From: an uncultured Peptococcaceae bacterium
GTDB taxonomy: Bacteria; Bacillota; Dehalobacteriia; UBA4068; UBA4997
Direction: 5' to 3'
DNA length: 6,425 nt
Assembly: GCA_947626615.1 (NCBI GenBank)
Contig: CANQSW010000080.1
Coordinates: 1 to 6,425, forward strand
Both the position numbers and the translations under genes were made by a program. The notes below the pieces were generated by a model. That model was given only the letters and a program-made list of their open reading frames with translations, was not told where the DNA came from and did not search any database. Numbering within the stretch: position 1 is the stretch's first letter; every line of letters begins with the position of its first letter. Of this stretch, positions 1-5,544 are shown piece after piece.

Positions 1-474
1 GCCTTCCACCGCCTCCACATCACGGATGATCTTCGACTGCAGACGCCCCGACTGGGTCTCGATATGGTAAGAGATAGAAAGCTGCTGCAGCTTGCGGATC
101 AGCGCCTTGCGAAGTCCCGTCTCCGCGTACCGGGTGGACTGGCTCTTATAATCTGTGTAAAGATAATTCATAGGCACGTTCAGACACACCAGAATGATCA
201 TCAATATGGTATAAAACACAATATTTCCCGTACTGTCAGGATTCTGCGTGGTGATGTCGTTGATAATGTTCGCGGTGACAATAGGCAGCACCCAGACACA
301 GGCGTGCTTGCAGAAGAAAAAGAACACCGCCAGCAGGAATTTATGGTAGTTTCCCTTATACAAAGACACCAGGATCTTTAACGGGTGCCCCTGATGTTTC
401 CTGTAACACTCAATAAACCAATGCTCCGGTTCGATTCCTTTTGGAGCTTTCAGCTTCTTTTCTAAAGATGACAT
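1..474 (-). CDS. ABC transporter (exporter type), N-terminal transmembrane domain, partial
   Basis: This gene starts at 474 and runs off the left edge, giving 158 N-terminal residues. The ATG is preceded by a GGGAGAGG Shine-Dalgarno at 481-488, 6 bases upstream. After a charged N-terminus (about 1-40) come two hydrophobic stretches, roughly residues 44-66 (rich in Phe) and 84-103. A cytoplasmic-looking amphipathic segment then reads TGLRKALIRKLQQLSISYH followed by SGRLQSKIIRDVEAVEG. This layout (TM1, loop, TM2, then R..L..L..L.....F/H...GR/S...I..D...V) is typical of the type I exporter ABC membrane domain, where one polypeptide carries TMD and ATPase. The ATPase half with Walker motifs would lie outside the window, so the substrate cannot be told. 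Hand-counted GC over 1-480 is about 48%, well below its neighbours. No clear promoter was seen; weak read-through from ilvC is possible. Confidence is high for the family and nil for substrate. Confidence 0.82.
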   Translation of the reverse strand, partial: MSSLEKKLKAPKGIEPEHWFIECYRKHQGHPLKILVSLYKGNYHKFLLAVFFFFCKHACVWVLPIVTANIINDITTQNPDSTGNIVFYTILMIILVCLNVPMNYLYTDYKSQSTRYAETGLRKALIRKLQQLSISYHIETQSGRLQSKIIRDVEAVEG

Positions 475-513
475 ATCAATCCTCTCCCGGCTTGTTTGGT
501 AATGCGTTTCCGC

Positions 514-542
514 AAAGAAAGGGATGCCTTTTCAGACATCCC
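514..542 (-). terminator. Intrinsic terminator downstream of ilvC
   Basis: On the minus strand, arms GGGATGTC (542-535) and GGCATCCC (528-521) pair over 8 bp around a TGAAAA loop and are followed directly by TTTCTTT (520-514). One pair is G-U on the minus strand but would be a C-A mismatch on the plus strand, which supports minus-strand use. It lies 66 bases after the ilvC stop and 40 bases before the start of the ABC gene, so it probably ends the ilvC transcript, perhaps incompletely. Confidence 0.7.
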
Positions 543-570
543 TGTTTTGCTCTTTACGCTGCGGCATATT

Positions 571-593
571 CCCAGGAAACCTGCGTTTCCGGG
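571..593 (-). other. Hairpin in the ilvC 3' untranslated region
   Basis: CCC-A-GGAAAC and GTTTCCGGG form a 9-bp stem with one bulged base around a CTGC loop, 15 bases past the ilvC stop. It has no T-run after it on either strand, so it is not a terminator by itself. It may protect the mRNA 3' end or be chance in GC-rich DNA. Confidence 0.35.
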
Positions 594-607
594 CAGCCCG
601 ATGTTTT

Positions 608-1627
608 CTAGTTGTTGATCAGCTTATCCGCCTCGTTGTTCCAGCTGTAGAGCTTTCTGATCTCCTCGCCGACCTTTTCGGAGGGGTGAGCCTGCGCTTT
701 TTTGCGCATGGCGTTGAAATGTACCTGGCCGCCCGTCTCGGACATATCCGCCAAGAACGCGGAGGCAAAAGTGCCGTCCTGGATATCGGCCAAAATTTTC
801 CGCATGGCCTTTTTGGTATCTTCGGTGATGATCTTCGGGCCGGTGACGTAATCGCCGAACTCGGCGGTGTTGGAAATGGAATAGCGCATGCCGGCAAAGC
901 CGCTCTGATAGATCAGGTCTACGATCAGCTTCATCTCGTGGATACATTCAAAATAGGCGTTTACGGGGTCATAGCCCGCCTCCACCAGCGTATCGAAGCC
1001 GGCCTGCATCAGGGCGCAGACGCCGCCGCAAAGCACGGCCTGCTCGCCGAAAAGGTCGGTCTCGGTCTCGGTCTTAAAGGTGGTCTCCAGCACGCCGGCG
1101 CGCGCGCCGCCGATAGCCAGCGCATAGGCCAGCGCCAGATCCTTGGCCTGGCCGGTGGCGTCCTGCTCCACCGCGATCAGCATCGGCACGCCCTTGCCCG
1201 CCAGATACTCGCTGCGAACGGTGTGGCCCGGCCCTTTGGGCGCGATCATCGTCACGTCGACGTCCGCCGGGGGCTTGATCAGGCCGAAGTTGATGTTGAA
1301 GCCGTGCGCAAACATCAGCATATCGCCCGCTTTCAGGTTGGGAGCGATATTGTCTTTATACATCTTGGCCTGCTTTTCGTCGTTGATCAGGATCATAATG
1401 ATATCCGCCAGCTTGGCCGCCTCGGCCGAGGTGTATACGGCAAAGCCCTCCGCCTCCGCCTTGGCCCAGGAGCTGCTGCCCTCGTAGAGGCCGATGATAA
1501 CGTCGCAGCCGGAATCCTTCAGGTTCTTGGCGTGGGCGTGACCCTGCGAGCCATAGCCGATAATAGCGATCTTTTTGCCCTTCAGCAGAGAAAGGTCGCA
1601 GTCTTCCTGATAATAAATTTTACCCAT
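608..1627 (-). CDS. ilvC: Ketol-acid reductoisomerase, class I (short form)
   Basis: Predicted to convert acetolactate or acetohydroxybutyrate to the dihydroxy acids of valine, leucine and isoleucine synthesis, using Mg2+ and a nicotinamide cofactor in the cytoplasm. The 339 residues fit the short bacterial class I form. The N-terminal Rossmann part has GYGSQGHAHAKNL at 24-36. The cofactor loop reads LYEGSSSW at 47-54, with serines for the 2'-phosphate but Tyr48 where Arg is usual. Catalytic and metal residues are present: H108 in AHGFN, K131 in PKGPGHTVR, D191 and E195 in DLFGEQ, and E227, E231 and S252 in the knotted C-terminal domain. AAGGAGG at 1637-1643, 9 bases before the ATG, fixes the start. 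It seems to be a single-gene unit: own promoter upstream, terminator downstream, and no ilvB, ilvD or leu genes here. Identity is essentially certain; cofactor preference is open. Confidence 0.98.
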   Translation of the reverse strand: MGKIYYQEDCDLSLLKGKKIAIIGYGSQGHAHAKNLKDSGCDVIIGLYEGSSSWAKAEAEGFAVYTSAEAAKLADIIMILINDEKQAKMYKDNIAPNLKAGDMLMFAHGFNINFGLIKPPADVDVTMIAPKGPGHTVRSEYLAGKGVPMLIAVEQDATGQAKDLALAYALAIGGARAGVLETTFKTETETDLFGEQAVLCGGVCALMQAGFDTLVEAGYDPVNAYFECIHEMKLIVDLIYQSGFAGMRYSISNTAEFGDYVTGPKIITEDTKKAMRKILADIQDGTFASAFLADMSETGGQVHFNAMRKKAQAHPSEKVGEEIRKLYSWNNEADKLINN

Positions 1628-1643
1628 GATACTTTTCCTCCTT

Positions 1644-1687
1644 AAAAATCGACCTGCGCCCGCTGCGGCAGGGTATGCCGCGGCAGG
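1644..1687 (-). promoter_or_regulatory. Structured ilvC leader, possible attenuator-like hairpin
   Basis: In the presumed ilvC 5' leader the minus strand forms GCGGCA (1681-1676), loop TACCC, TGCCGC (1670-1665), a perfect 6-bp stem. This is enclosed by an outer CCTGC (1687-1683)/GCAGG (1657-1653) stem. Four bases later comes TTTTT (1648-1644), directly abutting the AAGGAGG ribosome site. The layout could terminate transcription or shape ribosome access. No ATG lies in the leader, so a classical leader peptide is not supported, and about 72 bases is too short for a T-box. Confidence 0.35.
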
Positions 1688-1705
1688 CGTGTTTTTAATA
1701 TATCA

Positions 1706-1734
1706 ATAATACAACCAAAGCGCCTAAAAAACAA
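1706..1734 (-). promoter_or_regulatory. Predicted sigma-A-type promoter of ilvC
   Basis: Read on the minus strand, TTGTTT (1734-1729) and TATTAT (1711-1706) are separated by 17 bases in an AT-rich patch. Transcription would start near 1699, giving a leader of about 72 bases before ilvC. It is a prediction from motif and position only. Confidence 0.55.
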
Positions 1735-1750
1735 TAGCCTGCCAAAACAA

Positions 1751-1770
1751 TTTTGCCATTTATGGCAAAA
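1751..1770 (-). terminator. Perfect palindrome: terminator of the upstream membrane-protein gene or ilvC operator
   Basis: TTTTGCCAT and ATGGCAAAA are perfect 9-base arms around a 2-base centre. Read on the minus strand the hairpin begins 27 bases after the stop of the gene at 1797-2195 and is followed by TTGTTTT, which suits a weak A/T-rich intrinsic terminator (7-bp stem, 6-base loop). It also sits 17 bases upstream of the predicted ilvC -35, where a dimeric activator or repressor could bind. The sequence does not decide between the two roles. Confidence 0.45.
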
Positions 1771-1796
1771 GAATACTGCATACACAAGGCCCCGGC

Positions 1797-2195
1797 TTAG
1801 AATTTGCCGAAGATCCAGCTTATCAGCAGGTTGCAGACGGAAATGACGATGCTGGCCACCACCGCCGCGCCGAAGCCAGATAACGTGCAGCCCGGTATCA
1901 GCCACACCGCCAGCCACAGCATAAAGCCGTTCAGGATAAGCGCGAAAACGCCCAGCGTCAGCAGCGTCAGCGGCAGGGCCGCGATCTGCAATATCGGCTT
2001 GATGCTGAGATTCAGCGCCGTAAACAGCGCCGCCGCCACCAAAAGAGAAAGCAGGCTGGAAAAATGCAGCCCGGTCACCAGCCTTTCCGCCACCAGCATA
2101 GCCACGGCGTTGGTCAGCGCCATAATCAATATCTGCTCGCGGTTTCTGGAGGGTTCCACGTAATTGCCCTTGTTGTCGATATAGCCGCCGCTCAT
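1797..2195 (-). CDS. Small membrane protein, phage holin family 4 / YvlD-like
   Basis: This 132-residue protein has a hydrophilic N-terminus (1-20) and about four membrane segments, near residues 22-40, 46-62, 72-100 and 107-128. The core ALNLSIKPIL followed by LPLTLLTLGVFALILNGFML and a WLIPG turn matches what I know of the Phage_holin_4_2 (PF04020)/YvlD family. These are conserved chromosomal integral membrane proteins, and the holin name does not imply lysis. Physiological function is not established; YvlD-like genes in Bacillus are linked to envelope stress. The reading frame stays open far upstream, antisense to the aminopeptidase gene, but the start at 2195 has a good GGGGG Shine-Dalgarno (2202-2206, 6 bases away) and begins just before family-like sequence. 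The stop is TAA at 1799-1797. It is divergent from the aminopeptidase gene. No lysis partner such as endolysin is nearby, which argues against phage origin. Confidence 0.85.
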   Translation of the reverse strand: MSGGYIDNKGNYVEPSRNREQILIMALTNAVAMLVAERLVTGLHFSSLLSLLVAAALFTALNLSIKPILQIAALPLTLLTLGVFALILNGFMLWLAVWLIPGCTLSGFGAAVVASIVISVCNLLISWIFGKF

Positions 2196-2244
2196 AAATA
2201 TCCCCCTTTTTTTCGTGATACGTCCGAATATTGCGGAATAACGA

Positions 2245-2273
2245 TTGTTTTTTCCGCCCGGATTGGCTAAAAT
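2245..2273 (+). promoter_or_regulatory. Predicted promoter of the aminopeptidase-kinase operon
   Basis: TTGTTT (2245-2250), a 17-base spacer and TAAAAT (2268-2273) predict transcription from about 2280, some 54 bases before the aminopeptidase start. The -35 hexamer is the same as in the predicted ilvC promoter. Most of this promoter lies inside the inverted repeat at 2250-2298. Confidence 0.5.
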
Positions 2274-2298
2274 AAGTTTAGCATTATCCGGCGGAAAA
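2250..2298. repeat. Large two-part inverted repeat overlapping the promoter
   Basis: Outer arms 2250-2263 (TTTTCCGCCCGGAT) and 2286-2298 (ATCCGGCGGAAAA) pair over 13 bp with one bulged C. Inner arms GCTAAA (2266-2271) and TTTAGC (2277-2282) are a perfect 6 bp around ATAAG. Small internal loops of 2 and 3 bases join the two. The T-run is on the 5' side and the A-run on the 3' side, the reverse of a terminator on both strands. It covers the spacer, -10 and probable start site of the promoter, so it may be an operator or an mRNA 5'-end structure. Confidence 0.6.
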
Positions 2299-2333
2299 TG
2301 CAACGCTATTCCACCACAGAAAGGAAAATAACC

Positions 2334-3452
2334 ATGCAGGATCCAAGAATAAAACGGCTGGCGCAGAATCTGGTGCGCTATTCCACCCGCGTGCAGCCGG
2401 GCGAAAAGGTGCTGATAGAGCTTTCCGGCGAAGCAAATGAACTGGCCGCGGCGCTTATAGAAGAAATCTACGCGGCGGGCGGCCTGCCCTTTGTGACGAT
2501 CAAGCAGGAGGAGATCAAGGCGGTGCTGCTGGCCGGGGCCACCAAAGAGCAAATGGAGCTTTGCGCCAAATACGAGGCCGCGCGTATGCGGGATATGGAC
2601 GCCTACATCGGCGTGCGCGCCGGCGCAAACAGCTTCGCGCTCTCCGGGCTGCCGCAGGAAAAGATCGACCTTTTCAACAAATATTGGCAGCAGCCGGTGC
2701 ATATGGATATCCGCGTGCCTAAGACCAAATGGGTGATACTCCGCTGGCCGAATCACAGCATGGCGCAGCTGGCCAAGATGCCCACCCGCCGCTTCGAGGA
2801 TTACTTTTTCGCCGTCTGCAATCTGGATTACGCCAAGATGAGCCGCGCGATGGACCCGCTGGCGGAGCTGCTGAACCAGACCGACCGCGTGGAGATAAAA
2901 GCCCCCGGCACGGACCTTTCGTTCAGCATCAAGGGTATACCCGCCGTGAAATGCGCGGGCGAATGTAATATCCCGGACGGCGAGGTCTACACCGCCCCGG
3001 TGCGCGATTCCGTGAACGGCGAGCTGACCTATAACGCCCCCTCGCTCTACCAGGGGACGACGTTTGAAAACGTGCATCTGCGCTTTGCCGACGGCAAAAT
3101 AATCGCCGCCGAAGCCGGGCCGAACACGGAAAAGCTGAACCAGATCCTTGACGCCGACGAAGGCGCGCGCTACATCGGCGAATTTGCGCTGGGGCTTAAC
3201 CCCAACGTCACCACGCCTATCTGCGATATCCTGTTCGACGAAAAGATCCGCGGCAGCTTCCACTTCACCCCCGGCGACTGCTACGAGGACGCGCCCAACG
3301 GCAACAAAAGCTCTATCCATTGGGATATGGTGCAGATACAGACGCCGGAGGCGGGCGGCGGCGAGATCTATTTCGACGGGCGGCTGATCCGCAAGGACGG
3401 GCGCTTCGTTATCGACGAGCTTTTGGGCCTGAACCCGGAAAATCTGCTGTAA
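2334..3452 (+). CDS. M29-family metallo-aminopeptidase (AmpS/PepS type)
   Basis: Predicted cytoplasmic, dinuclear-metal aminopeptidase that removes N-terminal residues from peptides; 372 residues, the normal family length. The N-terminal domain opens DPRIKRLAQNLVRYS..VQPGEKVLIE, a typical M29 start. The catalytic domain carries GEVYTAP (E217), IGEFALGLN (E283), GSFHFTPG (H310) with a Tyr 7 residues later (Y317), and SSIHWDMV (H329, D331). These match the expected metal ligands and catalytic tyrosine. FTP after H310 replaces the more usual IAL/IAF, a mild variation. An in-frame ATG at 2298 would add 12 residues, but it lies inside the inverted repeat and lacks a good ribosome site. ATG 2334 has AAGGAAA at 2321-2327 and matches the family N-terminus. 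The kinase follows 24 bases downstream, so co-transcription is likely. Exact substrate range cannot be read. Confidence 0.94.
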   Translation: MQDPRIKRLAQNLVRYSTRVQPGEKVLIELSGEANELAAALIEEIYAAGGLPFVTIKQEEIKAVLLAGATKEQMELCAKYEAARMRDMDAYIGVRAGANSFALSGLPQEKIDLFNKYWQQPVHMDIRVPKTKWVILRWPNHSMAQLAKMPTRRFEDYFFAVCNLDYAKMSRAMDPLAELLNQTDRVEIKAPGTDLSFSIKGIPAVKCAGECNIPDGEVYTAPVRDSVNGELTYNAPSLYQGTTFENVHLRFADGKIIAAEAGPNTEKLNQILDADEGARYIGEFALGLNPNVTTPICDILFDEKIRGSFHFTPGDCYEDAPNGNKSSIHWDMVQIQTPEAGGGEIYFDGRLIRKDGRFVIDELLGLNPENLL

Positions 3453-3476
3453 ACTGTCAGGAGAGAGGAAACTGTG

Positions 3477-5186
3477 ATGAAACCGACAAACGAAGGCGGC
3501 AAAGATAACGCCAATATCACGCTGGAATGGACTTGGAACGGCGAAAGCGGCCAAACGACGGCCCGCCCCGGGCAAAAGCTGACCGACCTGCTGCCGCCCG
3601 CCGCGCCGGATAAGCCGCCTATCGTGGCGGCGCTGGCCGGGCACCTGTTAAAAGACCTGAACTATCCCGTTTTCTGCGACATGGAGCTAAGCTGGCTGGA
3701 CGCGGCCTCGCCCATTGGCAGCCGCATCATGCAGAACTCGCTGGCGTTTCTGCTGGCGGTGGCGGCGGAGCGGGAATTCCCCGCCTACAAGCTGCATATC
3801 TTCCATTCTCTGCGCAACGGCCGCTATTGTATGCTCTTCCCCAAAGCGGGCGAACCGCGGCTCACGGCGGCCGACATCGCCCGGCTGGACGCGGCCATGC
3901 AGGAGCTGGCGCGGCAAAATCTGCCGATCGAAAAAAACGTCGTCGCCAAAAGCGACGCAGTGAGCTTCTGCCGCCGCCTGGGCGACGAGCCGAAGGCCGA
4001 AACGCTGGAGCAGCTGCCGGATAAGCAGGTGACGCTTTATACTCTGGCCGGCGTGACCAGACATATGTTCAGCAAGCTGCTGCCCGCGACCGGCTCTCTG
4101 GCCGGCTTCTGCCTGCACCCGTTCGAGGACGGCTTCGTGCTGGCGGCGGAGCACCCCGGCGCGGACGGCCAGCCCGCCTGGCCGACCTTCGCCTACCCCA
4201 AAACGCTGAACGCCACGCTGCAAAGCTACGACAAATGGCTGGATATGCAGGGCGTGAACTTCTGCTGCGACTTGAACCGCTGCGTGCGCCAAAACGACTT
4301 CACCAGCCTCGTCATCATGGCGGAGGAGCGCCAGACGCGCAGCCTGCAGCAGATCGCCGACCACATCGCGGCCGCCTTCCCCAAGGTGCGGCTGGTGCTG
4401 ATCGCCGGGCCTTCCAGCAGCGGCAAAACGTCGTTCTGCAACCGTCTGGCCATCGAGCTGCGCAGCCTGGGCTTAAAGCCAATCGCGCTTTCAATGGATA
4501 ATTACTTCCGCAATAACCGCGACCTGCCCCCCGCCGAGGACGGGCAGCCGGATTTCGAGGCCGTCTCGGCGGTGGATACCGAGCTTTTCAACCAACAGCT
4601 GCTGCAAATGATCGCGGGCGAGGCGGTGGAAATGCCGGTGTTCGATTTCGTCAAGGGCGAGCGCAGCGACCGCACCATACCCGTGCAGCTGGGCGCGGAG
4701 CATATCCTGCTGGTGGAGGGCATACACGGTATCAACGAGGAGCTGACGCGCGACGTGCCGCGGGAAAATAAGCTGAAAATTTATATCTCCTGCATGACGG
4801 CGCTGAACATGGACAGCCTGACCCCGATATCCACCAGCGACAACCGCGAGATCCGCCGCCTGGTGCGCGACGTGAAGTTCCGCGGCATTTCCGCCGAAAA
4901 AACGCTGCTCACCTGGCAGAAAGTGCGCCGGGGCGAGGAGAAAAACATCTTCCCGTTTCAGGATTCCGCCGATTTTTACTTCAACACCTCGCTGATTTAT
5001 GAATTCTCGCTGCTGGCCCCGCTGATCACGCCGCATTTGCAGCAGATCACCGAAGAAAGCCCCGCCTACGCCGAGGCCCGCCGGCTGCTGCGTCTGGTGA
5101 GCTGCTTCGTCGCCGCCGACCCCAAGCCCGTGCCGGCTTATTCCCTGCTACAGGAGTTTTTGGGCGGCAGCGTGTTCGAGGTATAG
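3477..5186 (+). CDS. Nucleoside (uridine-like) kinase with TGS/ThrRS-like N-terminal domains
   Basis: This 569-residue protein belongs to the fused nucleoside kinase family related to uridine kinase. Residues about 14-60 look like a TGS domain. About 60-170 resemble the second additional (editing-like) domain of threonyl-tRNA synthetase, but the HxxxH motif is absent (NSLAFLL in its place), so tRNA editing is unlikely. A middle section (about 185-285) contains LLPATGSLAGF and DLNRCV. The C-terminal P-loop kinase has Walker A GPSSSGKT near 311-318, LSMDNYF (family usually LDDYF), DFEAVSAVD, LLVEGIHGIN and RRGEEKNIFPFQ. The probable reaction is NTP-dependent phosphorylation of a nucleoside such as uridine; the substrate of these long forms is not settled. 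ATG 3477 has AGAGG at 3464-3468, 8 bases upstream; GTG 3474 is an alternative start one codon earlier. It ends EFLGGSVFEV, the usual C-terminus. Probably second in an operon with the aminopeptidase. No clear terminator follows. Confidence 0.92.
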   Translation: MKPTNEGGKDNANITLEWTWNGESGQTTARPGQKLTDLLPPAAPDKPPIVAALAGHLLKDLNYPVFCDMELSWLDAASPIGSRIMQNSLAFLLAVAAEREFPAYKLHIFHSLRNGRYCMLFPKAGEPRLTAADIARLDAAMQELARQNLPIEKNVVAKSDAVSFCRRLGDEPKAETLEQLPDKQVTLYTLAGVTRHMFSKLLPATGSLAGFCLHPFEDGFVLAAEHPGADGQPAWPTFAYPKTLNATLQSYDKWLDMQGVNFCCDLNRCVRQNDFTSLVIMAEERQTRSLQQIADHIAAAFPKVRLVLIAGPSSSGKTSFCNRLAIELRSLGLKPIALSMDNYFRNNRDLPPAEDGQPDFEAVSAVDTELFNQQLLQMIAGEAVEMPVFDFVKGERSDRTIPVQLGAEHILLVEGIHGINEELTRDVPRENKLKIYISCMTALNMDSLTPISTSDNREIRRLVRDVKFRGISAEKTLLTWQKVRRGEEKNIFPFQDSADFYFNTSLIYEFSLLAPLITPHLQQITEESPAYAEARRLLRLVSCFVAADPKPVPAYSLLQEFLGGSVFEV

Positions 5187-5194
5187 CCGCTCTA

Positions 5195-5224
5195 TTGACA
5201 ATAATATAAGAAATATATTATAAT
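5195..5224 (+). promoter_or_regulatory. Near-consensus sigma-A promoter of the TSCPD-PepSY unit
   Basis: Perfect TTGACA (5195-5200) and perfect TATAAT (5219-5224) are separated by 18 bases. Transcription would begin near 5231, leaving about 50 bases of leader. This is the strongest promoter match in the window and it starts 8 bases after the kinase stop. Confidence 0.8.
5201..5221. promoter_or_regulatory. AT-only palindrome inside the promoter spacer, candidate operator
   Basis: ATAATATA (5201-5208) and TATATTAT (5214-5221) are perfect 8-base arms around AGAAA. It begins immediately after the -35 and ends inside the -10, the position of a repressor or MerR-like operator. Because it is pure A/T within an AT-rich patch, chance is a real alternative. 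Confidence 0.4.
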
Positions 5225-5265
5225 AATACAAAGAACATCGAATTACTATGTATTGTGTATACGTC

Positions 5266-5273
5266 AAAGGAGG
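5266..5273 (+). promoter_or_regulatory. Strong ribosome binding site deciding a GTG start
   Basis: AAAGGAGG lies only 1 base before an in-frame ATG at 5275, too close to use, but 7 bases before the in-frame GTG at 5281. The upstream ATG at 5248 has no comparable site. The GTG is therefore the likely start of the TSCPD protein. Confidence 0.75.
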
Positions 5274-5280
5274 TATGAAC

Positions 5281-5544
5281 GTGTTCCATTACGATTATGA
5301 AACGCAAAACACCTGCTCCGTCCTCATCAGTCTGGACCTGGACGGCGACGTGGTACATAACGTCCGCTTCACCGGCGGCTGCCCCGGCAATCTGCAGGCA
5401 GTTTCCCGTCTGGTGGAGGGTTGTACCGTCGAGCAGGTGGAGGAAAAGCTCGCCGGGATCCTCTGCGGGCGCAAGCCCACCTCGTGCGGCGACCAGCTGG
5501 CCAAAGCCGTGCGCGCCGCCTACGAAGCGGAGGTGAGCGCATGA
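5281..5544 (+). CDS. TSCPD-domain small protein (TIGR03905-like)
   Basis: From GTG 5281 this encodes 87 residues starting MFHYDYETQNTCS, which matches the family start; two upstream in-frame ATGs would add 2 or 11 residues but fit the ribosome site poorly. The domain fills the whole protein: C12, then GGCPGNLQ (C34), SRLVEG, ILCGRKPTSCGDQL (C62, C69). The four cysteines resemble the metal-binding set of TSCPD domains, also found at the C-terminus of some B12-dependent ribonucleotide reductases. The motif is TSCGD rather than TSCPD, and C48 is an extra cysteine. The stand-alone proteins have no established function; metal or nucleic-acid binding is a guess. Its TGA overlaps the next gene's ATG (ATGA at 5541-5544), so the two are translationally coupled. 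It is driven by the strong promoter at 5195-5224. Confidence 0.88.
   Translation: MFHYDYETQNTCSVLISLDLDGDVVHNVRFTGGCPGNLQAVSRLVEGCTVEQVEEKLAGILCGRKPTSCGDQLAKAVRAAYEAEVSA

Noticed and set aside
64..381. Plus-strand frame of 105 codons
   Set aside because: It is antisense to the ABC transporter membrane domain, which has a start, a ribosome site and family features.
524..1645. Long plus-strand open frame (373 codons) across ilvC
   Set aside because: It is exactly antisense to a full-length, motif-complete ilvC; long antisense open frames are expected in GC-rich genes. The product has no recognisable family and there is no ribosome site.
1628..1699. Leader-peptide attenuator or T-box for ilvC
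   Set aside because: There is no ATG-started, Leu/Val/Ile-rich short frame in the predicted leader, and it is far too short for a T-box.
1797..2195. Phage holin as a sign of a prophage
   Set aside because: The protein fits the chromosomal YvlD-like branch, and no endolysin, structural or integrase genes are nearby.
2196..3644. Upstream extension of the YvlD-like reading frame on the minus strand (to 615 codons)
   Set aside because: The extension is antisense to the M29 aminopeptidase and has the His/Arg/Gly-rich composition of a shadow frame. The true start at 2195 has its own Shine-Dalgarno and yields a normal family length.
3687..4364. Minus-strand frame of 225 codons, with others at 4491-5036
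   Set aside because: They are antisense shadows of the nucleoside kinase, whose motifs and C-terminus are all intact on the plus strand.
5201..5221. Intrinsic terminator for the kinase gene
   Set aside because: The stem is pure A-T and no T-run follows; the position within a near-consensus promoter fits an operator or chance better.
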